Shown: positions 38,587 through 49,648 of the stretch, piece by piece
Layout: each line of letters starts with the position of its first letter
How positions within the stretch are numbered: position 1 is the stretch's first letter
Origin: Paramecium octaurelia
Lineage: Eukaryota > Ciliophora > Oligohymenophorea > Peniculida > Parameciidae
Assembly: GCA_905182995.1 (NCBI GenBank)
Contig: CAJJDP010000127.1
Span: 121,095 to 185,094 of the forward strand
Direction: 5' to 3'
DNA: 64,000 nt
Notes under the pieces: generated by a model
Databases searched by the model: none
What the model saw: the letters and a program-made list of their open reading frames with translations, nothing else
What the model was told of the DNA's origin: nothing
Position numbers and translations under genes: made by a program

Positions 38587-39246
38587 TCAGAGTAATTTAA
38601 ACAGTATTTATTTATTTTGTATTCTTTTTTTAATCTCGCAAGGCAATAGCCTTTCTAATTTCTCCAATATTTATTCTTTATTTAAATGTTTTATTTTTTT
38701 TATTCCATTTATTTTTATGTTATTATTTTTTATCCTTACGTAATGGTTCCCTAAAATTTTATGTATTTTTATTATTTTTTTCTCTTCCTCGCAATTCAAA
38801 AATTAACCATTAAAACGTAATCGTCTGTCTGCTATTTATTTTCTGCACTCGTAAAGAGTCCTATTCATCCACAATTTCTTTTTTGCTCTATACCTTTACA
38901 AACATTCCTTGCGAATTAAATTTTTATCGATTATTTTTTCCTCGCCTTGAGATATTACAACCACACTGTCCAATTTAGATTCTTAAAAGGTTGATTAAGT
39001 TTCGTTTGAAATGAGATAATTATTAAGAATATTCATTTTCTGTAAAAGTTATTACTACTATAGTAACACTAAATTTAATACAGACTATTTCCCTAAGAAT
39101 TTTATTAACTCGTTTTTCAGCTCCAAACTGATCTATCCTAAATCATCAACGAATTGAGGATAGTTGTATAGATATTGCATTTGTTTTTCTAATTAATGTA
39201 TTAGAAAAAAATAGGATTATTCGATCATTTTGAATCCCAAAAACAT
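38587..39246 (-). CDS. CCT-motif protein, putative nuclear regulator
   Basis: 219 residues, no intron. A CCT-type motif sits at about residues 120-165: basic RKECLQRYRAKKK, then RTLYECRKQIADRRLRFNG followed by QF. Plants and other ciliates usually have GRF at the end; here the Arg is replaced by a TAA-encoded Gln. The N-terminal half is Leu/Gln-rich and helical, and the C-terminus is Lys-rich. CCT domains act in nuclear import and DNA/NF-Y binding in plants; the ciliate role is unknown. It starts 121 bases downstream of the zinc-finger gene stop and ends 28 bases before the PIG-P start, all on the minus strand. Confidence 0.72.
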
Positions 39247-39366
39247 TGTTCTCAGAACAAAATGCAATGGACCCCCTTTACTTTTAATTAAATTATTTTT
39301 ACACTATCCTTATTCTCAATTATATTAGCCAGAATCATGAGACCTTCTTTAAATATAAAAATATAT

Positions 39367-40523
39367 TCATTATTCAATTTCTCTCTTATGACCACACCCT
39401 CCGCAGTATCTATGTCCCATTTGCATCTTGTTCCCGCATTAAGTACAAAATTTCGATTGACTTTTTAATTAGATGTCAGTCTCCTTGAGAATCTTTTTCA
39501 GTTGAGGCTATTGAGTGATAATAGCCGGCAAAATAGAGTCCAATTTTTTTAATTTTGGCAAAATAGCCTTATTTTTTAATTTTAATTCTTGGTTTGACAT
39601 AATAATTTTACTAATTTATTCTTTATTCGTCAATTTTTCACAAATGGGAACATGACAAAGCGCAGCCTTTGGATTGAATTTACGAAGACAATATGGACAC
39701 TCAGTATCCGACAAAGCAGTTGCCCTTGTTTAACAGTCCATGAATCCTAATATATTCACCCAAATCAATTACCAAACCCTGTATAGATAGCTTTCTTTAA
39801 TTCTGGGAGTTGTCTCTTCTAAACCTCAGCAGTTTTCATCAAACTCTATGCACGAAAAGATTGCTTGGTTTGATCAACGTTTTCATTCTAATTCGTAGTA
39901 GATGCAGTGCTTAACTAAGTAGTTCTTTTCATTTATAATTAATTCTTTTTGGGAGGCTTGGGTTTAGCCTTGATTTCCTTGCACTTCGGAATATGTCTCT
40001 CAGCAACATCTACAAATATTTCTATTAATTAATACATCTATCGAAACTCCGCTTGCAGTATTCACAAAACACATAGAGTGAATTTTTAGCTAATTCTGGA
40101 GTCTTTACGGCTAATTCCTCTTCACCCTCATTTTGAACCTTAATAATTCATCGATTTTGCTACCTCTTTTTCTTTTTTATTGCAATGAATCATCTCTTAG
40201 AATTACTTATGTTACTCTCTCCAATTATTAACTGTTTTATTTTTCACTTGTTTCTCTTTGGCATCCAATTTCTATTAATTTTCAGCTTTCTGTTATTATT
40301 TACGTTTTATTAGCTTTTCTCTTTCCATTTATTTTTATTAAGCCCTCTCACATACTTGTCTATGCTTCCCAATCCTTTCCGTGTGAAATTTTCGTGAACA
40401 GATCTCACATTATTCTAATAGACCTTCTGCCTTCCCCTATTGTTCCATGTCTCCACTCATAAATTCATTATTTTCATCTAAACACTCTGAATGCTCAAAT
40501 TATTCCTCATCATATTCATCCAT
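39367..40523 (-). CDS. ZC2HC1-type zinc-finger protein with C-terminal zinc ribbon
   Basis: 359 residues, introns 40139-40163, 40010-40035 and 39747-39772. Three C2HC fingers of the ZC2HC1/FAM164 type follow one another: CEICSRKFHTERIGKHRQVC, FCEYCKRSFDRYVAERHIPKC and CPYCLRKFNPKAALCHVPIC. They are separated by Lys/Gln-rich linkers. A four-cysteine zinc ribbon closes the protein (FCTQCGNKM ... RYCGGCGHKR). The fingers are complete with the standard C-x2-C-x12-H-x3-C spacing. ZC2HC1 proteins are common in ciliated organisms, and a basal-body or ciliary role is an inference. The second finger is split by an intron. Confidence 0.85.
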
Positions 40524-40787
40524 TAATTATTATATATTACTTATAATATCTAAAGAACTAATAAAATTAAATAATTCATATATTAACTACAGCTTGCTTT
40601 ATTCTTATTTTTAATGATTTTTCTTTTACCACAAAAAGCATTAAATAACAATTAATCTGATTATTATTAATTAATCTCATTTTTAACTTTTATATCCTAA
40701 TACATTTTTACCTTCCAGATTTTTGATTTCTATCATTTGTAATGAACAAATTAACAATTATGCTCGTATTTTCAAATTTATAGATTA
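40524..40787. other. Intergenic, divergent
   Basis: AT-rich spacer between divergent zinc-finger and ankyrin genes (their starts are 408 bases apart); no recognised element. Confidence 0.5.
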
Positions 40788-42204
40788 TAATATATTTACT
40801 CCTTAACTTCAAAATATAATGTTAATTAAGAAATCAAATCCTTCCAGCCATCTTAAACTATAATCAGAATATAGGTAAATTCCATTTCAATATCAAGATA
40901 GTCATGGTCTGAATTAATGAGAGTATAAAGCATGACAAATCTATCCAATACTAGTAAATGCTAATGCTACTTAATATATAGGCAGAGTAGTCAAATTTTC
41001 AATTAAAGAGTTTTTAGAGAAATAATAAAAGGGTGAAATCACGAAGAAGCCTTCCTAAAAAGAAAATTTTATCTCGAAAATTGCTCCAATCAAAATAGAG
41101 ACTCAGAAGTCAAAAAATAATTCGCCTCGTTTTCGAATAAAGATCATCTAAAGTCCTCAAAGTACAAATCGAACAACCTTATCTAAATCATCTTAAGTTT
41201 CTCCAATAAGACAAAACATAGTGATTCTATAAAAAGATGTCATTAATGAATCCTAACCGAATCTATAGACTAACCATTTAGAAAGATAACAGGAGGAAAC
41301 TCTATCGATTTCAAATAAATCTCCAACAAGAAAAGACAATTTGGCTCTCATAAAATCTAAAGATATTGCTATAGAGTAGGAAAAATTACTAAAAGAAGAT
41401 CTTAAACCTCCAAAGAGGTCTAAAAAGGAATTAAAAGGTTGCTTATTTAGAGCCTTAAGAAAACTTAAAGAAATGAACATTAATACTAAAATACTGCTGC
41501 AAAAGTAAATTTTCTCTAAAAAGCCATATCAAAAACCAAATTCTCAGGAGTTCATTCATTCTGTTAAATTGAATCAATTAGACAAAGTGAGACAATACTT
41601 GGAAAAGAATAAATACATAGTGTTTGATTTTGATTACTTTAATATGACAGCTCTGCATTGGTCCAGCAAAAAGGGATTATATGAAATGACTGAATTTTTA
41701 ATAAAAAATCATGCAGATGTTGATGCAATTGACATTTTGAATAGAACTCCTCTCTACTTAGCAATTCAAGAAAATAATATTCCAATTATAGAAGTAGAGC
41801 TTTCTCTATTAATTTTAGTTATTATTAAGGCATAAAGCATATCCTTGGTCAACTTCGATGACAGATTTAGGAGAAGTAGTTGGAAATAACAAAAGAATAA
41901 GAAAAATATTGACTTAGATAAGAAGAGTATTATATATAAATCATCTTTAAGGTTGATATAATAAATATGTGGGGTGAGAAAAAGTTGAAAGAAGAGTTTT
42001 TTTGAACAATTATTATTGTGTATTAATAGATTGGTTTAATTTTGATTTGATATTTCAGTAAATTTTGATTATTTTTTAAAAAAGTAGAATTATTTTAGAT
42101 ATGATTGAGTTTTATACTATTATTTCATATCAATTAATATATTAAATGAGTTCTTAAATGAAAAAGTATATAAATTGGATTTGTTTGGAATTGATATAGT
42201 TAAT
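40788..42204. repeat. Direct repeat 1, copy 1 (1417 bases)
   Basis: Matches 42206-43622 with an offset of 1418; a single N (42205) separates the copies. Both ends and every stretch compared by eye are identical, and the encoded proteins are identical. This looks like contig overlap, not biology. Confidence 0.95.
40932..41956 (+). CDS. Ankyrin-repeat protein (copy 1 of an artefactual pair)
   Basis: 323 residues, introns 40954-40981 and 41794-41818. The first ~200 residues are basic and Ser/Lys-rich with no domain. Then come one or two ankyrin repeats (NMTALHWSSKKGLYEMTEFLI, DILNRTPLYLAIQENN) and a short basic tail. ATG 40932-40934 gives MTNLSNTSRVV after splicing. TGA is at 41954-41956. Function unknown; a small adaptor is likely. 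The second copy at 42350-43374 is identical. Confidence 0.75.
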
Positions 42205-42205
42205 N

Positions 42206-43622
42206 TAATATATTTACTCCTTAACTTCAAAATATAATGTTAATTAAGAAATCAAATCCTTCCAGCCATCTTAAACTATAATCAGAATATAGGTAAATTC
42301 CATTTCAATATCAAGATAGTCATGGTCTGAATTAATGAGAGTATAAAGCATGACAAATCTATCCAATACTAGTAAATGCTAATGCTACTTAATATATAGG
42401 CAGAGTAGTCAAATTTTCAATTAAAGAGTTTTTAGAGAAATAATAAAAGGGTGAAATCACGAAGAAGCCTTCCTAAAAAGAAAATTTTATCTCGAAAATT
42501 GCTCCAATCAAAATAGAGACTCAGAAGTCAAAAAATAATTCGCCTCGTTTTCGAATAAAGATCATCTAAAGTCCTCAAAGTACAAATCGAACAACCTTAT
42601 CTAAATCATCTTAAGTTTCTCCAATAAGACAAAACATAGTGATTCTATAAAAAGATGTCATTAATGAATCCTAACCGAATCTATAGACTAACCATTTAGA
42701 AAGATAACAGGAGGAAACTCTATCGATTTCAAATAAATCTCCAACAAGAAAAGACAATTTGGCTCTCATAAAATCTAAAGATATTGCTATAGAGTAGGAA
42801 AAATTACTAAAAGAAGATCTTAAACCTCCAAAGAGGTCTAAAAAGGAATTAAAAGGTTGCTTATTTAGAGCCTTAAGAAAACTTAAAGAAATGAACATTA
42901 ATACTAAAATACTGCTGCAAAAGTAAATTTTCTCTAAAAAGCCATATCAAAAACCAAATTCTCAGGAGTTCATTCATTCTGTTAAATTGAATCAATTAGA
43001 CAAAGTGAGACAATACTTGGAAAAGAATAAATACATAGTGTTTGATTTTGATTACTTTAATATGACAGCTCTGCATTGGTCCAGCAAAAAGGGATTATAT
43101 GAAATGACTGAATTTTTAATAAAAAATCATGCAGATGTTGATGCAATTGACATTTTGAATAGAACTCCTCTCTACTTAGCAATTCAAGAAAATAATATTC
43201 CAATTATAGAAGTAGAGCTTTCTCTATTAATTTTAGTTATTATTAAGGCATAAAGCATATCCTTGGTCAACTTCGATGACAGATTTAGGAGAAGTAGTTG
43301 GAAATAACAAAAGAATAAGAAAAATATTGACTTAGATAAGAAGAGTATTATATATAAATCATCTTTAAGGTTGATATAATAAATATGTGGGGTGAGAAAA
43401 AGTTGAAAGAAGAGTTTTTTTGAACAATTATTATTGTGTATTAATAGATTGGTTTAATTTTGATTTGATATTTCAGTAAATTTTGATTATTTTTTAAAAA
43501 AGTAGAATTATTTTAGATATGATTGAGTTTTATACTATTATTTCATATCAATTAATATATTAAATGAGTTCTTAAATGAAAAAGTATATAAATTGGATTT
43601 GTTTGGAATTGATATAGTTAAT
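42206..43622. repeat. Direct repeat 1, copy 2
   Basis: Second copy of 40788-42204, beginning right after the N at 42205. See the assembly finding. Confidence 0.95.
42350..43374 (+). CDS. Ankyrin-repeat protein (copy 2, probably the same locus)
   Basis: Identical in sequence and splicing to 40932-41956, shifted by 1418 bases (introns 42372-42399 and 43212-43236). It should be counted once. Confidence 0.75.
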
Positions 43623-43767
43623 TAATATATTAAAATATACATAGGAATTAGGAATGGAATAATGTGCAAATGCTTTTAGTATTAAATTTAAAATTCAATT
43701 CATATTATTATGTAAGATGCAATATAATTTTTACATTAAATTAATTATCACAATTAAAATTTATACG
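43375..43767. other. Intergenic, includes the 93 bases unique to the bridging segment
   Basis: AT-rich spacer before MAM33. Bases 43623-43715 are the only sequence between the two duplicated blocks. No gene seen. Confidence 0.6.
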
Positions 43768-45161
43768 ATGATTTCTAGAATTCCCTTAAGACTTGTCCGA
43801 TCATTAAAGCCTCTTAATATGACCACAGTTTGTGCTCCATTTTGTACATCAATAGAAAAGGTTAATAAAGGTATATATTTTATATTATTGGAATTAAGCT
43901 GGTTAAAAATTGGTGAAAATAGTTGAAAAAGAACTCAAATACGAAAAAACTAATTATGTTCCTGATGAAACAGCCTTAGAATTTGTTTAAAAAGCAGGAT
44001 TCTAATTGATCGATTCTGAAGGAGATCACGAAGTAACTTTGGAAAAAAAAGTTGGTGACATCAAAATCATTGTCCAATTCTAATCAAGACAACCAAACTC
44101 TGAACAATAAGAAGAAGAAGAGGCTGAAGAACATAAAAATTAGAAAGAGACAGAAGAAGAAGAAGAAAACTAATCAGCTGATTATGCTGACTTCACTGTT
44201 TATCTTTAGAAAAACAATGGATAAATTCTATGCTATGAATGCACAACCTCTTAAGGAGAAGTAATCTATTCTATTAAATTATTAGATAAACGTCAACATG
44301 GTAAGTCTTGTCAAAGATCTTGAAGCACACAAGAAAATCCCCAGATTCGAAAGAGGATTATAAGACTATCAAGGACCAGAATTTATGACCTTAGATGAGG
44401 TATGGAATATATTCATATATTCTATTAGAAATTATAAATGACTTTGGTCGAATACTTGAGAGGGTATGGAATCAATGACGAGCTGGGAGCATTCGTAGAA
44501 CACTATTCTTTGGACAAAGAAGAGAGACTATACATTTAATGGTTAGATCAACTAACAACATTTTTGAAGAATTGAGGAAATGAAATCATCATTTATTGTA
44601 TATTAATAGTCAATATTTTTGGAGTATTGTAGATTTCAGTCTAAAATATCATTCATTTTGGATCTATAAAAGGATATTTTAATAATTCTGTCACTTAATT
44701 TTGAATATTTTTGATATTAAAATCTCCATCTTTACATTTTTTATTCAGTTTAAAGTAAAGATAAGTATGATTAATGTTCATTGTTATTCTTCTTGATTAC
44801 AAAATTCTCTATGCAATTTAATTAGGATTATGTTTGCTTAACAATATTTTATCGAGAAGGACAACTCTATAAAAAATTTTAATTTTTTGAACATCTAAAC
44901 TCTAGGTTTTTGCTTTCGTAAATACTATTCAACTAGTAAAACAATAATTAAATGATTAGAAGAGAGGGGAATTAGGATAATTGTCTTATTAACTCATTTA
45001 AAATAGAGATGTATAAAAACACTTAAGTTATTGCTATAACTATTGTTTAATCTGTCAAACTCATTTTATTGATTCGAATTCGAGAAACTTTAAGTTATGA
45101 ATAAATAATTTACAAATTGTAAACTAATAATATTTTGACATTGCTTAAATTTAATTCCAAA
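43716..45161. repeat. Direct repeat 2, copy 1 (1446 bases)
   Basis: Matches 45163-46608 with an offset of 1447, separated by a single N at 45162. It contains the whole MAM33 gene and about 590 bases of downstream AT-rich spacer. Confidence 0.95.
43768..44575 (+). CDS. mam33: MAM33/p32 (C1QBP-type) mitochondrial matrix protein, copy 1
   Basis: 241 residues, introns 43871-43898, 44261-44285 and 44400-44428. The N-terminus MISRIPLRLVRSLK is Arg-rich and amphipathic, a typical mitochondrial presequence. The p32 fold follows: a helix with VEKELKYEK, strands around VTLEKKVGDIKIIVQF, an acidic loop rich in Glu (bases ~44110-44175), and a second set of strands. The diagnostic C-terminal helix is LVEYLRGYGINDELGAFVEHY with EERLYIQWLDQL. 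p32 proteins are doughnut trimers that support mitochondrial translation and respiration. The paralogous-looking copy at 45215 is identical and probably not a second gene. Confidence 0.9.
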
Positions 45162-45162
45162 N

Positions 45163-46608
45163 GATGCAATATAATTTTTACATTAAATTAATTATCACAA
45201 TTAAAATTTATACGATGATTTCTAGAATTCCCTTAAGACTTGTCCGATCATTAAAGCCTCTTAATATGACCACAGTTTGTGCTCCATTTTGTACATCAAT
45301 AGAAAAGGTTAATAAAGGTATATATTTTATATTATTGGAATTAAGCTGGTTAAAAATTGGTGAAAATAGTTGAAAAAGAACTCAAATACGAAAAAACTAA
45401 TTATGTTCCTGATGAAACAGCCTTAGAATTTGTTTAAAAAGCAGGATTCTAATTGATCGATTCTGAAGGAGATCACGAAGTAACTTTGGAAAAAAAAGTT
45501 GGTGACATCAAAATCATTGTCCAATTCTAATCAAGACAACCAAACTCTGAACAATAAGAAGAAGAAGAGGCTGAAGAACATAAAAATTAGAAAGAGACAG
45601 AAGAAGAAGAAGAAAACTAATCAGCTGATTATGCTGACTTCACTGTTTATCTTTAGAAAAACAATGGATAAATTCTATGCTATGAATGCACAACCTCTTA
45701 AGGAGAAGTAATCTATTCTATTAAATTATTAGATAAACGTCAACATGGTAAGTCTTGTCAAAGATCTTGAAGCACACAAGAAAATCCCCAGATTCGAAAG
45801 AGGATTATAAGACTATCAAGGACCAGAATTTATGACCTTAGATGAGGTATGGAATATATTCATATATTCTATTAGAAATTATAAATGACTTTGGTCGAAT
45901 ACTTGAGAGGGTATGGAATCAATGACGAGCTGGGAGCATTCGTAGAACACTATTCTTTGGACAAAGAAGAGAGACTATACATTTAATGGTTAGATCAACT
46001 AACAACATTTTTGAAGAATTGAGGAAATGAAATCATCATTTATTGTATATTAATAGTCAATATTTTTGGAGTATTGTAGATTTCAGTCTAAAATATCATT
46101 CATTTTGGATCTATAAAAGGATATTTTAATAATTCTGTCACTTAATTTTGAATATTTTTGATATTAAAATCTCCATCTTTACATTTTTTATTCAGTTTAA
46201 AGTAAAGATAAGTATGATTAATGTTCATTGTTATTCTTCTTGATTACAAAATTCTCTATGCAATTTAATTAGGATTATGTTTGCTTAACAATATTTTATC
46301 GAGAAGGACAACTCTATAAAAAATTTTAATTTTTTGAACATCTAAACTCTAGGTTTTTGCTTTCGTAAATACTATTCAACTAGTAAAACAATAATTAAAT
46401 GATTAGAAGAGAGGGGAATTAGGATAATTGTCTTATTAACTCATTTAAAATAGAGATGTATAAAAACACTTAAGTTATTGCTATAACTATTGTTTAATCT
46501 GTCAAACTCATTTTATTGATTCGAATTCGAGAAACTTTAAGTTATGAATAAATAATTTACAAATTGTAAACTAATAATATTTTGACATTGCTTAAATTTA
46601 ATTCCAAA
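45163..46608. repeat. Direct repeat 2, copy 2
   Basis: Second copy of 43716-45161, starting directly after the N at 45162. Confidence 0.95.
45215..46022 (+). CDS. mam33: MAM33/p32 protein, copy 2 (probably the same locus)
   Basis: Identical to 43768-44575 with an offset of 1447, introns included. It should be counted once. Confidence 0.88.
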
Positions 46609-47157
46609 TTTGATTACAACTGATTATCCAATTGAACCATAGATTTGTAAGGACCCAGTTTTCATATTTTGTAAATATCATGGTAGGACTATTAGAATGA
46701 GCCACTAGGTTGAAATATAGAAATAACATCTAATTGATTATATCTAAGTTATTCCTACAATATGATTTGTTGCGAAAAATAAATATTGAAATTAAGTATT
46801 CAGTTCTAATTATGGCTATTTAAGGTTACTCTAATGTATTTAATGATATTTCAAGACCACAACTCAAAGAAGAGATATTCCATCAAAGTATCAATATAAA
46901 AAGTGACATAAAAGGAATTTTAATAATTTTATTCAAATTAATTAATGAATATCTACATGTGTTGAATAGTGTTAAAATATAAGAGTATGTGGTTCATGTT
47001 CTAATTTAAATAAAACATAGAAATTTCTATTCACAACATGTTTAATGCGATTTTAGAAATAAGTGTTAAAAATAAGTAAAAATTAGTTGAGAAATCCCTT
47101 TTAGTAACATATTCAATTTAAACATAAATAATAATTGGCTGTATTATAAATATAATA
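46023..47157. other. AT-rich intergenic region
   Basis: More than 1.1 kb between convergent MAM33 and kinase genes. About 590 bases of it repeat the spacer after MAM33 copy 1. I find no frame with protein-like composition, and no RNA gene is recognised. Confidence 0.5.
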
Positions 47158-48664
47158 TCATTATTCAAGAATAAAATCTTGAGGAGCTTTGAGAGGTTTA
47201 TCTAGCAAGCTATCTTATCCAAAATCTAAACTAGGTTTAACAGTAAAAGATGGTAGATAGGATTTCCCATTGATATTAACTCTATCTTCATTCAGATGAT
47301 ATGAATGCATAAAGTACATCTCTCTTTTGATTTTACGATTAGGAAATAGGTATGGAGCCTAAACAACATCATTATAAATAGGAATTTGAAACTCATCGTT
47401 GAGATTGATATTTCTCGTAGATTCGTTCCTCAAAGTGATTTAATTGAACTACTATGCCTGCAATAATTCCAAGGCCTAATCTGCCGTCAACCTCTTTTTT
47501 GGATTATATTCTAATAACCCATACAAAATTTGATTCAGGATATTACTATATTAAGAAATGGTATGCTTAACATACATGCATTTCTAGTTTTTATTAATTA
47601 ATTCTTTCGTTTTATCAGCAGCAAATAGAGGCTATTTCGTCATACTAGATTATTTTAATATTTTACATCCTATAGAGCATGACTCCAATGCCAAACATAT
47701 CGATTTAAGGAGAATACGAAAATCTTTCATTTTTATATTTATTTTCTTCGTAATTTAGAATCTCTGGGGCAATATATCCAGGTGTACCACAAACAGCAAA
47801 TGGATAATCAGGAGTATTAAATATGGCTAGACCGAAGTCTATGATTTTGATATTATCAATCGAATTCGCTTTGGAAAGCATGACATTTTCTAATTTCATA
47901 TCTCTATGTATAATATTTTGTTGATGACATTTTCGAATACCCAGAAGCAGTTGCTAACATAACTTGGTATACAATACTTGTAGAATTGCCCTTACATTTT
48001 GCTCAGGTATTTGATAAGATTGATTTTTAATAAACTTGTGTAGGTTCTCTCCTTCCAAGTAATCAAACACTAAGTAGTAACTATTTTCCCCTTCAAAAAT
48101 CTCATTCAACTTAATTAGGTTTGGATGAGATTTTAATGTTCTTAATATTTGTATTTCATTCACCAACCTATCGAATCTGTCTGAAGTTCTTTTCTTCTTT
48201 ATGTAATCCTTACTTATGCATTTAGCAGCAAAAGACTTATTCGCGTTATAATCCTTTACCAAGATCACCTTACAAGATGCCCCTGAACCTATTATATCAT
48301 GGGAGGAGTAGAAGCCTGAAATTCCTTGCATAAAGACCTTCGTTTAGATGTATGTTTTCATTTGATTCATCTAAGCAGATTGACCAGTAAACCACTTTGT
48401 TTTATTAAAATACTTTATGCCAAACTCTTTAATTTTATGATCATCGCTATGTTTCCAACTTACTTGACTTTTTAGACTCAGATCAATCTCATACTTAGGA
48501 GGGTGTTCTAACTATGAGAATATCAATTTTATATACTATACATTCTCTCTGATAATGATCTTATTTTCGAATATCTGTAATTAATAGTGTTTATCAATGA
48601 GCAAGTGTTTACGAATTACTTCACATTGGAAGATCAATTAATTGCTTTTATTTTGAATCTCCAT
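47158..48664 (-). CDS. Ser/Thr protein kinase, CAMK-like, with PH-like N-terminal extension
   Basis: 494 residues with one 22-nt intron (47645-47666). Residues 1-115 form a PH-like leader (MEIQNKSNQLIFQCEVIRK ... WKHSDDHKIKEFGIKYF). The kinase domain has IGSGASCKVILV, lysine in FAAKCISK, HRDMKLENVM, DFGLA, CGTPGYIAPE and KKRLTADQAL. A 130-residue tail rich in Asn, Pro and Tyr follows. All catalytic residues are present. Same layout as 453-1925, so a paralogue. Target unknown. Confidence 0.9.
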
Positions 48665-49648
48665 TTATAATTTATATTTAATGAGATAAACAACTTAACA
48701 AAATTCTTTTACTCAACTTCTCCGAAAATCTTGAGTAACTTCTAACAGAGATGCAAAAATCAAAACATTAACAAGAATAACAACATCCTTCAAGATACAT
48801 AACAATAAACATAATTAAAATCTAATGCTTAAGTAAATCAACATTGGTTCTATATATTGCATGAAAGAGTCAAGATGCAATATTTATAATGTTAAACAAA
48901 AATCTGTCATCTGAACAATTGGCGATGATAACATCTTTGAAAATAAAAGAATTTTGTAAAATTAATTTTAATTATAATATTTTTGCTTGCCTAAACAATG
49001 TTTGAATCTTGTTATTTTTACTATCTTTACAATTTGTATTTAAAATAGATAAAAATTAATTTTTAAGCAGAATTATATAACAATTAATTGTAAATATTCA
49101 TATTTTAAATAGGGAAAATCCTGACTCTCTTTTTCAAAACTATTAATCATAATAGTGATTATACTAACATTATAGATATTCTTATTACTAAATATTCTTA
49201 AATTATAGCTATTTATTAATACAAGATTATCAATTAATAGTTGTGATATCTATAATATTCTGATTTCTTATGGCATTTGGATTAAATTATCATAATGTTA
49301 TAAATTTATCTTAATGTAATATATTGTTTTGAGATTTTCATTTGTGTTTCAGTTCTAATGATGAAGTAATTGTGAAATGATCTTTAAAATTATATATATA
49401 TCTGTTATGTATTTGATTTGCTCTTTAAAAATTAGCTTAATTGATTTAGTCTAATAGTTATTTAAGTTAGAAGAACTTTTTCAGAACTCCAACTTTAATG
49501 TAATAAAAACATTTTGTTTTTTTAAATGGCATGTTAACACACAAGTAATGCTATTTTTCTAAAAAGAGATTCTGGGATTAGAATCAAAAAAGATTTAAAA
49601 TTAAAAAATAAATCTTTGGATTATTTATATAATTCATTATTAAATTTA
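48665..49648. other. AT-rich intergenic region, divergent
   Basis: About 980 bases between the starts of the kinase (minus) and the vWA protein (plus), long for this genome. Both promoters are expected here. I see no protein-like frame and no structured RNA. Confidence 0.5.

Noticed and set aside
40932-46022. Recent tandem gene duplication of ankyrin and MAM33 genes
   Set aside because: Each pair is identical including introns and spacers and is split by exactly one N; contig overlap explains both at once.
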